This document shows, piece by piece, positions 45,522 through 53,946 of a stretch of 64,000 nucleotides of DNA (positions are counted from its first letter, which is position 1; each line of letters opens with the position of its first letter). Below the pieces are notes generated by a model. It did not search any database and was not told the origin of the DNA. It saw only the letters and a list, made by a program, of their open reading frames with translations. Both the position numbers and the translations under genes were made by a program. Origin of the DNA: Verrucomicrobiales bacterium. Lineage in GTDB: Bacteria > Verrucomicrobiota > Verrucomicrobiia > Verrucomicrobiales > DEV007. The stretch is from the NCBI GenBank assembly GCA_029213265.1, contig JARGNG010000007.1, forward strand, positions 92,767 to 156,766, written 5' to 3'.

Positions 45522-47576
45522 TCAATTCAAGAGGGAGAGGATTCTCTCCAATCGATGACTCACCTCCGGATCGTCACTGACCTGAAGCTCCTTTTTCAAA
45601 ACCGGTCTGGCAAGGTAACCAAATGCGCCGAGATCGCGGGTCGCCTTTTCCCGAACCATCCAAGTGGGGGAGGCGAGATCTTCGATCAATTCTTTGATCT
45701 TCGCGAGAGTTTCCGGGGTCAGTTCAGGAGATGGCGTATCGATCTGGACGATGTCCCGCACCGGCACCCGCCACGACTGACCCTCAACTTTCAGGGAAAT
45801 CGCGTCGATCAAGAGAAACCCGCTCAGGGTTCCGCCATCCCAACGTTCGATCTCAAAACCGGGAACTTTCTCCGGAATTCCGCCCGGTGAAATGGAGGAA
45901 GCCGACACTCGCTTGATACGCCGAATTTCATCTACGGCCGTTTCAATGACCGTGCCTCCGCTGACCACGGGCAAAGTCGTGTTGCTGATATCACCGAGAA
46001 TCGTCTGATCCCCCTCCACTGCCACCACCGTTTCGATTCCGGCCGCCGAATTCCACCGGTTCCGCTCTTGCGCCTCCGGCGTAAAAATACTCTTGATGTC
46101 ATTTGTGTTCACCGAAAGATCCCCCAGCACCGGATGCTTCATATCGACACCGGCCCCGGCAAGAAACACGAGGCACTTAAGACCGCTCTTCAACTCTACC
46201 CAATGACCGTTGACTCCATTCATGGCCGGCCCGAGCCAGACCAACTGCTCCAGATCCACCGGCAGGCGGCCCCAGGGAGTGACACCCTCGACTTTCATCG
46301 CCGAGGTCCCGGGAACTTTGAATCGATCCCCCCGGTAGGTTTCGATCATCGCAAGAGTGCCGCTGGCCCAATCGCTGTCGGAGGTCGAAGAAGCCATCAC
46401 GAGCCGGTCGAGAGCCTTCATCTCGAGGTCGATCCGTCCGCCACCGGTTTGGGAAAAAGAAAAAGCGGAAGCACTCACTTCCCCGGAAACGATCTGGCCA
46501 TCCCGGAGAAAGACTCGCGCGGAACGGGCCGCATCCCCGTTTTTTCCGACGATGGCGGCGATTTCCGGAAGGGCGAGGTTTGCCTGCCCATATTCATTGG
46601 ACACCTGCAAATCCGCTCCTTCCACCCGCCCGGTCAGGCGCGTGCCCGATCCGATCGCGAGAATGTCATTCGGTCCCGGCTCGATTCCCAGGGTAGCGAG
46701 CCCACCGTTTCGAATCCCTGCGATTGCCGGGTTCCGGGCCGTATCTGCCGTATTGAGAAGGTAATCCTTCCAGTCGGAAGGGATTTGCCCTTCGTTTTCG
46801 GCAAAGGAATAGGGCCGAAACAATTTCTGGAGATTCCGGCGATCAAAATTCTGCGGGATGACCACCTGCGCTACATAGTGGAGAATGATTCCCGTCTCGC
46901 CGGGTTCAAGACGCAGTGGATAACGGTAGGTCAGACCATACCGGTTTTGAGCGGAAATCGTGGGCTTGAGCGAACTGCTAGACTCTGCCAGCGAGAAAAG
47001 AAAGGCCCTCGTTGATTGAGTCGCTCCGGGTAACACGACAATCCCGCTCTCGGAGTCTTTCAGAAGCACCGGTTCGGTTCGCCCACGGTCGGTCAGAAAT
47101 GTCTTGTAGTTCCCTGAGAAATTGGTCGCGAGAGAAACGCTTACCGAAACGGGGTCGGTGGATCCGTTGTAAAACATTTCGGCATAACGAAGCGCACCCG
47201 CCTCCCCGGAAAGCCGAATCCGCCGCTGTACCTGAAGCCCGGGAAAACCGGCGAGAGGACGCCCGCGCAAAACGAACTCCTTTCCATCAGAGGTCATGAG
47301 AGGCTGGAAGCTGACAAACTTCTCGTCGTTCACGGAGAGATCGAGCCCGCTGTTCACCATCGTGCTTCCGATTCGGCCAATTGTACCGTTGGGCTCGATG
47401 TTCCACGAGTTGCCGTTCTTGTCCGTCCGAATTCCCAACGCTGCCGGAACCAGATCCGCTTCCGGAAAACCGTTTGCGAAAGTCTGCCCCAATGCGACGA
47501 GGGAAAGGCTCCACAATAACACCGGCCGCTTCCTCCAAAAGCAGTTTCTCCGGGTCCGGGGCGAATGTGGCATCAT
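45522..47576 (-). CDS. Exported protein with six small beta-barrel-like repeats (paralog A)
   Basis: Starts at ATG 47576 or TTG 47585; with TTG it overlaps the previous stop by four bases. Counting from the TTG, 687 residues: signal peptide (to about 38), a beta-sandwich-like N-terminal domain (40-275), then six units at about 307-347, 356-398, 411-452, 461-502, 518-560 and 575-617. Each shows a pattern like LRDGQIVSGEV...L.V...G.I.L....I..I. A short helical HEAT-like C-terminus (624-687) includes VREKATRDLGAFG. No named family is recognised. It is homologous in layout to the gene just upstream. Confidence 0.75.
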   Translation of the reverse strand: MMPHSPRTRRNCFWRKRPVLLWSLSLVALGQTFANGFPEADLVPAALGIRTDKNGNSWNIEPNGTIGRIGSTMVNSGLDLSVNDEKFVSFQPLMTSDGKEFVLRGRPLAGFPGLQVQRRIRLSGEAGALRYAEMFYNGSTDPVSVSVSLATNFSGNYKTFLTDRGRTEPVLLKDSESGIVVLPGATQSTRAFLFSLAESSSSLKPTISAQNRYGLTYRYPLRLEPGETGIILHYVAQVVIPQNFDRRNLQKLFRPYSFAENEGQIPSDWKDYLLNTADTARNPAIAGIRNGGLATLGIEPGPNDILAIGSGTRLTGRVEGADLQVSNEYGQANLALPEIAAIVGKNGDAARSARVFLRDGQIVSGEVSASAFSFSQTGGGRIDLEMKALDRLVMASSTSDSDWASGTLAMIETYRGDRFKVPGTSAMKVEGVTPWGRLPVDLEQLVWLGPAMNGVNGHWVELKSGLKCLVFLAGAGVDMKHPVLGDLSVNTNDIKSIFTPEAQERNRWNSAAGIETVVAVEGDQTILGDISNTTLPVVSGGTVIETAVDEIRRIKRVSASSISPGGIPEKVPGFEIERWDGGTLSGFLLIDAISLKVEGQSWRVPVRDIVQIDTPSPELTPETLAKIKELIEDLASPTWMVREKATRDLGAFGYLARPVLKKELQVSDDPEVSHRLERILSLLN

Positions 47577-47581
47577 CAAGT

Positions 47582-49489
47582 TCAAAGCGATCGAAAGGCG
47601 TAGAAGTTGGCGGTGGGAATCCGGATCTCTCCGCCATTGTGGGAAAGATTCAGATAGTCTTCGAGAATATCACCTTCGATCGACTCCCCGTTCTTTAATT
47701 CAACTACATAGCGAATCGAGTCGGCAGTTGTGACATCCGGATTTCTCCGGGCGGATCGAATTCGCGAAGTCTCCACACGAATCGAGGCTCCCGAAGACTC
47801 CATCGTGATCTCCGAATCTGCGAAGGTTCCTGAAAGTAGATTGTTTCCCCGAATGAGGAACCCTTCGCCAAAATCAGACTCATTCGGAATCTCAGAGAAA
47901 TCGAGCCACGTTTCCTCTACCGATTCCACGGCCGCGGCCTCTCTCCCGGCCCGCCAATATCGGACGATTTCTCCGGCGTTTCTTTCGACCTCGCCATCCC
48001 GGGCGATCTTTGTCGAAAAATTCCGGTGTTTCCAAAAGACGGAATACCGCGATCCATCGGATCGAATCACACGATGAGCCGGAGCCGGGCGGGTCACGTA
48101 GGAAATCTCTTCGAGGTCGCTCAGCTGAAGCACCACCTCTCCCCAGGGTGCGACCGCAGAGAGAGTCAATTCAGCGTCCAGCAACGCAGATACAGATCGG
48201 TCGAGCCATTGCAGGTAGCCAACGGTCCCGGAGGGAATCGCTCCGTCTGATGCCCCCGCCTTCAAAAGCAGCAATCGAAGCGAATCGATCTCGAGCGGCT
48301 GCGCTTCCTCGTCGTCGACTGACTGGAATGTGAAATCCCGGACTGAAACCGGCGCAAGGAGAACCGTTCCATCCCGAAGAAAGAGGCGTGCCGGCATTCC
48401 ACTCCCCGCTCCACCGCGAACGGCGGCCAGGTCCTTAATGGAAATCTCGGTCGGCTCACCCGCAGGAGAAGGAACCGAAAACATCCCGTCCTCGGATACG
48501 GAGCCGCTCAACTGGCTCCCGGGGGAAAGCCAGAGAAGATCCGTGGCGCGACGGTGGACGCCGACCTCATCGAGAAACTCATTCAGTGCGAGAAGAGAAC
48601 CCGCCTTTGCCCCGGTAGAGACTCCGGGGGGCAGCGCTTCTTTCGGGAAATTGACAACCCCGGTTAAATCTTCGCCATCGAAGCCGGAATCCAGCAGTCG
48701 GCCGGCCTGAAAAAAGGAGGCGAAGCGCTCCTCCGCATCACCAAGCTCAGGCAAAGTAATCTGTGAGACCCAATGGAGAATAGACTGCGATCCGCCGGCG
48801 GGTATGGTGAGCGAGTATCCCAGTGTCAATTCCCGGCGATTCGCCGAGGCGATCAATTTCGGAGACACGGCCCCTCCGTTTCCACACAGGATGAGAGTGT
48901 CGTGTCGGCCCTCTGCGGCGCTGAAATGAATCACAAGCCCCTGATCCTCGTCCCCGAACGTAAGAACCGGATCCGTCGAAAGAAGCCCGCCCTTTTCTCC
49001 GTGAAGACTCTGCCAGCCAAACGGAAACGTAGTCCGCAGTTGAACCGAGAGAGAGAGCTCACTTCCACTGGTGTTCGTGATTTCATCGAGCAAGCGGACC
49101 GCGCTCCGTTCGCGATCAAAGTAGAGGTGCCGGCGAATCGACATCGTTTCCCGCTTCTGGGAAAGGATTAGCTGCCCGGCCCGTGTTTCCCCGGGCTCAA
49201 GGACCTGGGCTTCCGTTGGCGCGAAAACATTGCCCTCGACCAGTAAATTGAGGCCCGATTGCAAATACTGGGTTTCGCCCGAGGTGAGAGCGCCTGTTCC
49301 GACCGCCTGCCAGAAAAACCCAGTCGCATCCTGAACCTGGAAAAAGCGGTCCGGAATCTCCTGCAGCACATCGAAGGTCGGCGAATCGTCACGGTTCTGG
49401 GCGCGGAGAGGAACCTGCAAAGAGACCAGCAGAGAAATCGCCGCCGGAAGGCAGAAGAGTTGCGATTTCAAAGATGCGGGGCTCACCAT
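47582..49489 (-). CDS. Exported protein with six small beta-barrel-like repeats (paralog B)
   Basis: 635 residues, ATG 49489, signal peptide ending near LRAQ (31). The N-terminal beta domain (40-260) matches paralog A in order of motifs (LQSGLNLLVEG against MVNSGLDLSVN; RRHLYFDRERSAVRLLDE against RRIRLSGEAGALRYAEM). Six repeat units lie at about 317-358, 367-410, 423-465, 471-512, 543-582 and 593-634; the last, VELKNGESIEGDILEDYLNL, is the clearest. There is no HEAT-like tail. It is the first gene of the 16.7-kb MoxR/VWA operon, so its promoter should lie in 49490-49654. Confidence 0.75.
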   Translation of the reverse strand: MVSPASLKSQLFCLPAAISLLVSLQVPLRAQNRDDSPTFDVLQEIPDRFFQVQDATGFFWQAVGTGALTSGETQYLQSGLNLLVEGNVFAPTEAQVLEPGETRAGQLILSQKRETMSIRRHLYFDRERSAVRLLDEITNTSGSELSLSVQLRTTFPFGWQSLHGEKGGLLSTDPVLTFGDEDQGLVIHFSAAEGRHDTLILCGNGGAVSPKLIASANRRELTLGYSLTIPAGGSQSILHWVSQITLPELGDAEERFASFFQAGRLLDSGFDGEDLTGVVNFPKEALPPGVSTGAKAGSLLALNEFLDEVGVHRRATDLLWLSPGSQLSGSVSEDGMFSVPSPAGEPTEISIKDLAAVRGGAGSGMPARLFLRDGTVLLAPVSVRDFTFQSVDDEEAQPLEIDSLRLLLLKAGASDGAIPSGTVGYLQWLDRSVSALLDAELTLSAVAPWGEVVLQLSDLEEISYVTRPAPAHRVIRSDGSRYSVFWKHRNFSTKIARDGEVERNAGEIVRYWRAGREAAAVESVEETWLDFSEIPNESDFGEGFLIRGNNLLSGTFADSEITMESSGASIRVETSRIRSARRNPDVTTADSIRYVVELKNGESIEGDILEDYLNLSHNGGEIRIPTANFYAFRSL

Positions 49490-49654
49490 CGAATAAGGTA
49501 ACGAATATCAAGAACTTGGAAACTCAAAATTCCGCCCTTTCGGGCCATCGACGGCGTTGTTACGTGCTTCCGGATCGCAAATTCAAATTGAAACCCACTT
49601 CGGCCGCGTCGAAGCTCCTGTTCCTCCACTCGATCCTCTCCAACTCCTTCTACC

Positions 49655-49993
49655 TTGAGCCAATCTTCCCGGAAAATCCTTTACTGCCGCTGCGCCTTCG
49701 CCCAGGTCGTCCCGGAGGCCACCAAAAACGAAGTCCTCGAGCGGCTTTGCGAATCAGGAAAGACCTTTGAATGCGTTTCCGATCTCTGTGAAATGTCCGC
49801 CCGGAAAGACGAGCGAATCACAAAACTGGTCGAAGAAGGGCAGGACGTTCAGATCGTGGCCTGCTATCCCCGCGCCGTGAAATGGCTCTTTCACCAGGCG
49901 GGCGCCCCCTTCCCAAACGAAGATCAAGTCGAGGTCCTCAACATGAGGGAGTCCTCCGCCGAAGAAATTGTCGAACAAATGCTGAAACCATGA
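49655..49993 (+). CDS. Small cysteine-rich protein coupled to a ferredoxin-like protein
   Basis: 112 residues from a TTG start (no ATG in frame upstream). Cys at 11, 13, 32, 40, 45 and 70, the last in the motif VQIVACYPRAVKWLFHQAGAP, which resembles the Cys-containing loop of heterodisulfide reductase-like subunits. VSDLCEMSARKDER is a second conserved-looking stretch. A redox or Fe-S role is inferred mainly from the coupled next gene: its stop overlaps that start (ATGA). Confidence 0.7.
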   Translation: MSQSSRKILYCRCAFAQVVPEATKNEVLERLCESGKTFECVSDLCEMSARKDERITKLVEEGQDVQIVACYPRAVKWLFHQAGAPFPNEDQVEVLNMRESSAEEIVEQMLKP

Positions 49994-50859
49994 AAAACGA
50001 AATTCACCCGCTTCAAGTCATCGTTTTCGAGGGAAACGGCGCCGGGGCCTGGGACGCCGGCAATCGCATCCATGTCACCGCGACCCTTCTCGATCGCGGC
50101 TATTCCGTGATGCGGGTGACAGAGGACTCCGATCCCCAAACTCTCACCGACGTTTCCGGAGAGGCTCCCGTGATCGTACTCGGTCAATTTAGCGACCAAA
50201 CTCCTGAGATCGTCGACCAGGCCGGGAATCTTCGCATTGAAACCCGCAATACCAGCGGCCTCGACGCCGACGGGATCGTGGCCCTGGTCGATGACGTTTG
50301 CGGAGGATTGGACGCCGGACTCAATCAGCCCGGCCAAAACGGAGCCTGGAAACCCTGGTTTCCCGTGATCGATTACGATCGTTGCACCAATTGCATGCAG
50401 TGCCTCAGTTTTTGCCTCTTTGATGTCTATGGCGTCGACGAAGACAAGCAAATCCAGGTGCAGAACAACGACAATTGCAAAACGAACTGCCCTGCCTGCT
50501 CGCGAGTCTGCCCCGAAGTGGCGATCATGTTTCCGAAATACGGAACCGGCCCTATCAACGGCGAGCCCGTGAAACAGGCCGACATCGAGCGGGAAAGCAT
50601 GAAGGTCGATATCACTTCCCTTCTCGGAGGCGACATCTACTCCAGCCTCCGCACCCGCAGTGAGAAAGCCAAATCCCGTTTCTCCAAAGAACGCAGCCCT
50701 GACAAAGCGCTCAACGAGCGGAAACGCTGCCTCACCAAACTGCAGCAGTCCGGAATCATTCCTCCCGAAGTCCTCGCCGAGCTCGATCTTGAATCGCTAC
50801 CTTCACCCGACGAAATCAAGAGGAAGGCGAAGGAACTCGCTGAGTTGCGCGGCGAGTAG
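49990..50859 (+). CDS. Ferredoxin-like protein with two [4Fe-4S] cluster motifs
   Basis: The ATG at 49990 gives 289 residues; the longer frame starts inside the previous gene. Residues 1-120 form an alpha/beta domain (VIVFEGNGAGAWDAGNRI). C132-x2-C135-x2-C138-x3-C142 is a classic cluster motif; C163-x3-C167-x2-C170-x3-C174 is a second one with an extra residue between the first two Cys. The C-terminal 90 residues are charged and helical. There is no signal peptide, so it is cytoplasmic. It probably passes electrons with the small partner protein; the donor and acceptor are unknown. Confidence 0.8.
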   Translation: MKNEIHPLQVIVFEGNGAGAWDAGNRIHVTATLLDRGYSVMRVTEDSDPQTLTDVSGEAPVIVLGQFSDQTPEIVDQAGNLRIETRNTSGLDADGIVALVDDVCGGLDAGLNQPGQNGAWKPWFPVIDYDRCTNCMQCLSFCLFDVYGVDEDKQIQVQNNDNCKTNCPACSRVCPEVAIMFPKYGTGPINGEPVKQADIERESMKVDITSLLGGDIYSSLRTRSEKAKSRFSKERSPDKALNERKRCLTKLQQSGIIPPEVLAELDLESLPSPDEIKRKAKELAELRGE

Positions 50860-51132
50860 CGTTGCCCCCACCGGCACGGTAGCCAACAGGGTCGAATGAC
50901 GGATGCCACCCTGTTGAGTCACAGCGTTCACACCGTCTAAATTCGCCCATTGCGGTCGCCTCCCATGCGGGTTACCCCGTCCCCTTCGTGCTGAGTTCGC
51001 GGCTTTTTCCGCCAGGCTTTACCTCAAATTCTGTCCATTTGTCCCGGGAAATTCAAGGATTCTTGAATTTTAATCCAAAATTACTTTTGTTTATGGTAAT
51101 TATAGTAATATCTTCTGGAACGTCTACCGATT
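50860..51132. other. Intergenic region with two inverted repeats
   Basis: CAACAGGGT (50884-50892) pairs with ACCCTGTTG (50908-50916), 25 bp after the ferredoxin stop and without a T-run. AAATTCAAG (51049-51057), loop GATT, CTTGAATTT (51062-51070) is a perfect 9-bp hairpin. The AT-rich stretch 51070-51120 probably holds the promoter of the PEP-CTERM gene. Confidence 0.5.
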
Positions 51133-52044
51133 ATGAGAGCGAAACAAAGAAATCACTGCCTGGTCTCCCCTTTGCGGAAATCTATTTTCCGTAGATGGCA
51201 GCTCGCTTTGGCTCTTCTTCTTACCTCCCTCGGAAGTTCCCACGCCGGACTGATGATCAACGAGATCTTTAATGCGGCCAACGCTGACGACGAATACATC
51301 GAATTCCTCGTCACATCGGACATGACCCTGCAGGATCTCGATTCCGTCTGGTTCGGTGATTCCAACACGTTCAGCACCGGCGTTGCCTCCGAGAACTCCT
51401 TCAACGCCGCCGGAATCATTTCCAATTCCTCCTACTTCAATTCCAGCAACGACGTAATCGCTGCCCGTACAATCATCACGGTGGGTGGAAGCAATATCTC
51501 CACCGACTTCAACTACAACCCCGACCCGGCAAATCCTTCCAACAACGATTCGTGGAATTTGACCTTCACCGTCGGTAATGGCGTGGACGGCGTTACCGGG
51601 AACACCCCGTTTGATCTAGGTAGCTTCGGCGACTCCATCTGGGTCTCAAGTTCCCAGCCCACTGCAGGCGCCGGATACAACGATCTCATTTCCGGGGTCG
51701 GCTACGGTTGGTTTGCCGGCCCGCTCGGAAACGCCATTCTGACCCGTCAGGGGCTGGGCGAAGACGGCTTTCAGATGCTCTCCCCTTTCAGCGGAGACTG
51801 GGACGGAGTTCTTACGAATGGAAGCTCCTTTTCGAATCAAGATCCGAACGGTTTTGATTTTGCCAATTCAGAGGCTCCCGGAGGAACCATGGGAGCAGCG
51901 AACGAAGCCGACAATGAGGCCTACGCCTACGATCTTCGCGCCGTTCCGGAACCTTCGGCTTTCATCCCGATGATCCTCGTCCTGGCCGCCGCCGGTTTCT
52001 TTGTCATCAAGAAAGGACAAAAGGAAACCGTGGCGGTTTCCTGA
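51133..52044 (+). CDS. PEP-CTERM exported protein with lamin-tail-like domain
   Basis: 303 residues with a long signal peptide (to about residue 38). The mature part opens like a lamin-tail domain (LMINEIFNAANADDEYIEFL) and is rich in Asn, Ser and Gly. The C-terminus is a PEP-CTERM sorting signal: VPEPSAF, the helix IPMILVLAAAGFFVI and the basic end KKGQK. Such proteins are thought to be processed by an exosortase and to go to extracellular polysaccharide or the surface. No exosortase is in the window. Confidence 0.88.
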   Translation: MRAKQRNHCLVSPLRKSIFRRWQLALALLLTSLGSSHAGLMINEIFNAANADDEYIEFLVTSDMTLQDLDSVWFGDSNTFSTGVASENSFNAAGIISNSSYFNSSNDVIAARTIITVGGSNISTDFNYNPDPANPSNNDSWNLTFTVGNGVDGVTGNTPFDLGSFGDSIWVSSSQPTAGAGYNDLISGVGYGWFAGPLGNAILTRQGLGEDGFQMLSPFSGDWDGVLTNGSSFSNQDPNGFDFANSEAPGGTMGAANEADNEAYAYDLRAVPEPSAFIPMILVLAAAGFFVIKKGQKETVAVS

Positions 52045-52054
52045 GTCGGTCCTC

Positions 52055-52090
52055 TTCTGCCCGATCGCCCGATCGGGATCGCCTTTTTGA
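52055..52090 (+). terminator. Probable terminator after the PEP-CTERM gene
   Basis: CCCGAT, loop CGCCCG, ATCGGG, then ATCGCC and TTTTT. It lies between convergent genes. The six bases between stem and T-run make it less than ideal. Confidence 0.5.
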
Positions 52091-52117
52091 CGGCTTCCCC
52101 GAACGATTCCATCGTTC

Positions 52118-52720
52118 CTACTCGGCCTTCACCTCGATCTTCCGAATAATGCTGTCCCGTTGATCCACCACAAGATCGCGAGCGTGATACTCCACCATCG
52201 CGGCCTCCAGGTGATCATACAGCTCCTGCACATCCTCCTTTTTCCCGACCCGATACTCGACCATATGCTGATGCGTCGTCGTCGGGTATTGCTTTACCGG
52301 GTAGACCCACTCCTGCCGCGAGCCGGTTTGGGCAATCTTTCGCAGGCGGTCGGCCGTCTCACTGAGGCGCTCATTGGCGGTCCCCAGGGGAAGAATGTAA
52401 TAGATCCTTACGAGGCTCCGGGACTCGGTGCAAATCGTCAGTTCGTGGACCCGTGTCTGTGAATCGGTATCGTAAATTTGTACCCCGTAGTATTCGATCG
52501 AGCGCAGTGGAACCGCGACCACCGCATCGTCGATTTTCGCCCGCCAAATCAGCGGGACAATGTTGGCGCGGACCCCGCCCTCGGGGGCTTCACTGGTGAC
52601 CCGTTCCACTCCTTTTTGATTCGGATTTTCGTGTTCCTCCTGCGCTACCATCGGCTCAAGCAGGAGCATGGCAGCGGCGACGGAAAGAATACCTGGCAAA
52701 AAACTGGATGGGCTCTTCAT
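52118..52720 (-). CDS. Exported hypothetical protein
   Basis: 200 residues with a signal peptide (FLPGILSVAAAMLLLEPMVAQ). The mature part has a beta-rich centre (IEYYGVQIYDTDSQTRVHEL) and a helical C-terminal third (VQELYDHLEAAMVEYHARDL). I recognise no family. It is divergent from the type II secretion operon, which shares the 150-bp region between them. Confidence 0.7.
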   Translation of the reverse strand: MKSPSSFLPGILSVAAAMLLLEPMVAQEEHENPNQKGVERVTSEAPEGGVRANIVPLIWRAKIDDAVVAVPLRSIEYYGVQIYDTDSQTRVHELTICTESRSLVRIYYILPLGTANERLSETADRLRKIAQTGSRQEWVYPVKQYPTTTHQHMVEYRVGKKEDVQELYDHLEAAMVEYHARDLVVDQRDSIIRKIEVKAE

Positions 52721-52792
52721 GCCTGATTGTTGAAAATTCGATCCCGTCCGTCAAGGTGTCACATTTTAGGACTTTGCTATATGATTTCGCTG

Positions 52793-52812
52793 CGAATAGA
52801 TATCTCTATTCG
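52793..52812. promoter_or_regulatory. Perfect inverted repeat upstream of the type II secretion operon
   Basis: CGAATAGA (52793-52800), TATC, TCTATTCG (52805-52812) forms a perfect 8-bp inverted repeat. It lies 58 bp before the gspI start and downstream of a TATATG-like element, so it may be an operator or a leader hairpin. Confidence 0.45.
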
Positions 52813-52870
52813 AATCCCCTCCTCTCTTGCCGAACCCCCCTTCTACCGCTAGGATCAGGGACGGAAACGA

Positions 52871-53275
52871 ATGCGGAATATTTGTTACAGAAAGTCGGGT
52901 TTCTCGTTGCTCGAACTGCTCATGTCGATGGCCTTGTTTGCGATCGCGGCAGTGAGCCTTGCCCAGGCGATCAATATGATCAGCCTGACCGTGTCGGAGT
53001 CTATCGATGAGGCGGAAGTGCGGGTGGCTTTGCGGGCGGAGCTTCTCGAAGCAACCCGCAATCCAAATCTGCAGGAGGAGACGCTGGAGAAAAACCCGAA
53101 TGACCAAGGTATCTTCTTTCGAATCGAGGTGACCACGCTCAATCTCGAAAACAAAGACGCGCAAACCCTTGCCAATCTTTTTGAAGTGCGAGTCACCGCT
53201 CTCCGGGCCTCACAATTCGGCGGAACGGAAACTCTCGATGAAGCGATGACCTGGGTCTATCCGGATATCTTTTGA
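52871..53275 (+). CDS. Type II secretion minor pseudopilin (GspI-like)
   Basis: 134 residues with a type IV prepilin N-terminus: short basic leader, then the cleavage site G|FSLLEL with Glu at +5, and a hydrophobic helix. The size and first place in the I-J-K-L-M-D order point to GspI. It is cut by prepilin peptidase and joins the tip complex of the pseudopilus. Confidence 0.85.
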   Translation: MRNICYRKSGFSLLELLMSMALFAIAAVSLAQAINMISLTVSESIDEAEVRVALRAELLEATRNPNLQEETLEKNPNDQGIFFRIEVTTLNLENKDAQTLANLFEVRVTALRASQFGGTETLDEAMTWVYPDIF

Positions 53276-53277
53276 CG

Positions 53278-53946
53278 ATGATGGCCGCCCCACAGACGAA
53301 ACGGAGCCGCGGCTTCACCCTGTTGGAAATGATTCTCTCCATTTCGATCTTTCTGTTGCTGATGACAGCAGCCTTTTCGCTGGTCGGAGCAACGTCTGAA
53401 CTCATGACGGAAGTCTCCGAGGTGCAAAATGCCTCGGCAGTGCGACTTCGTTTCATGGAGGTATGCCGGACTGCCTTTGAGAGTGCGGATTACAGCTCCT
53501 CCCTGGAATTTCACTACACGGACTCCAGTGCCAAGGTGAATACCTATCTTTCGCTGGTCAGCACTCCGTCGGCTTTCGATTTCGGAGTGAATCTGGAAGA
53601 TGAGATCGATCGAGTTGTCCTCGCTGCCGAGTTCCTTCCCGATGGATTTCTGCGATCCCGGGTCTATTACATGACCGCCTATGACTGGGAGGACGCCCTC
53701 CAATCCGGCTTTACGGAAATTCGCGCGCCTTATGTGGAACTCATCCCCAGAATGAGCCAGCTTTCCTGGACGTTTTACAACCAGAGGACGGAGGAATGGC
53801 TCCCCGTTCTCGACGGCAGCTTTGAGCCTTCCCTGGTCAAACTGAAGATCCGGGTCGTCGGGGATGCCGTCCCCCTCGAAAGCGCGTTTTACTTTATTGG
53901 AGGCTCGTCCGGCGGCTTTCCCGGAGGAAGCCCGTTGCGCCCATGA
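53278..53946 (+). CDS. Type II secretion minor pseudopilin (GspJ-like)
   Basis: 222 residues from ATG 53278, two bases after the gspI stop. The prepilin signature G|FTLLEM with Glu at +5 and a hydrophobic helix (ILSISIFLLLMTAAFSLVGA) is clear. The C-terminal beta domain has QLSWTFYNQRTEEWLP, like the WxFY element of GspJ. It overlaps the next start by four bases (ATGA). Confidence 0.85.
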   Translation: MMAAPQTKRSRGFTLLEMILSISIFLLLMTAAFSLVGATSELMTEVSEVQNASAVRLRFMEVCRTAFESADYSSSLEFHYTDSSAKVNTYLSLVSTPSAFDFGVNLEDEIDRVVLAAEFLPDGFLRSRVYYMTAYDWEDALQSGFTEIRAPYVELIPRMSQLSWTFYNQRTEEWLPVLDGSFEPSLVKLKIRVVGDAVPLESAFYFIGGSSGGFPGGSPLRP

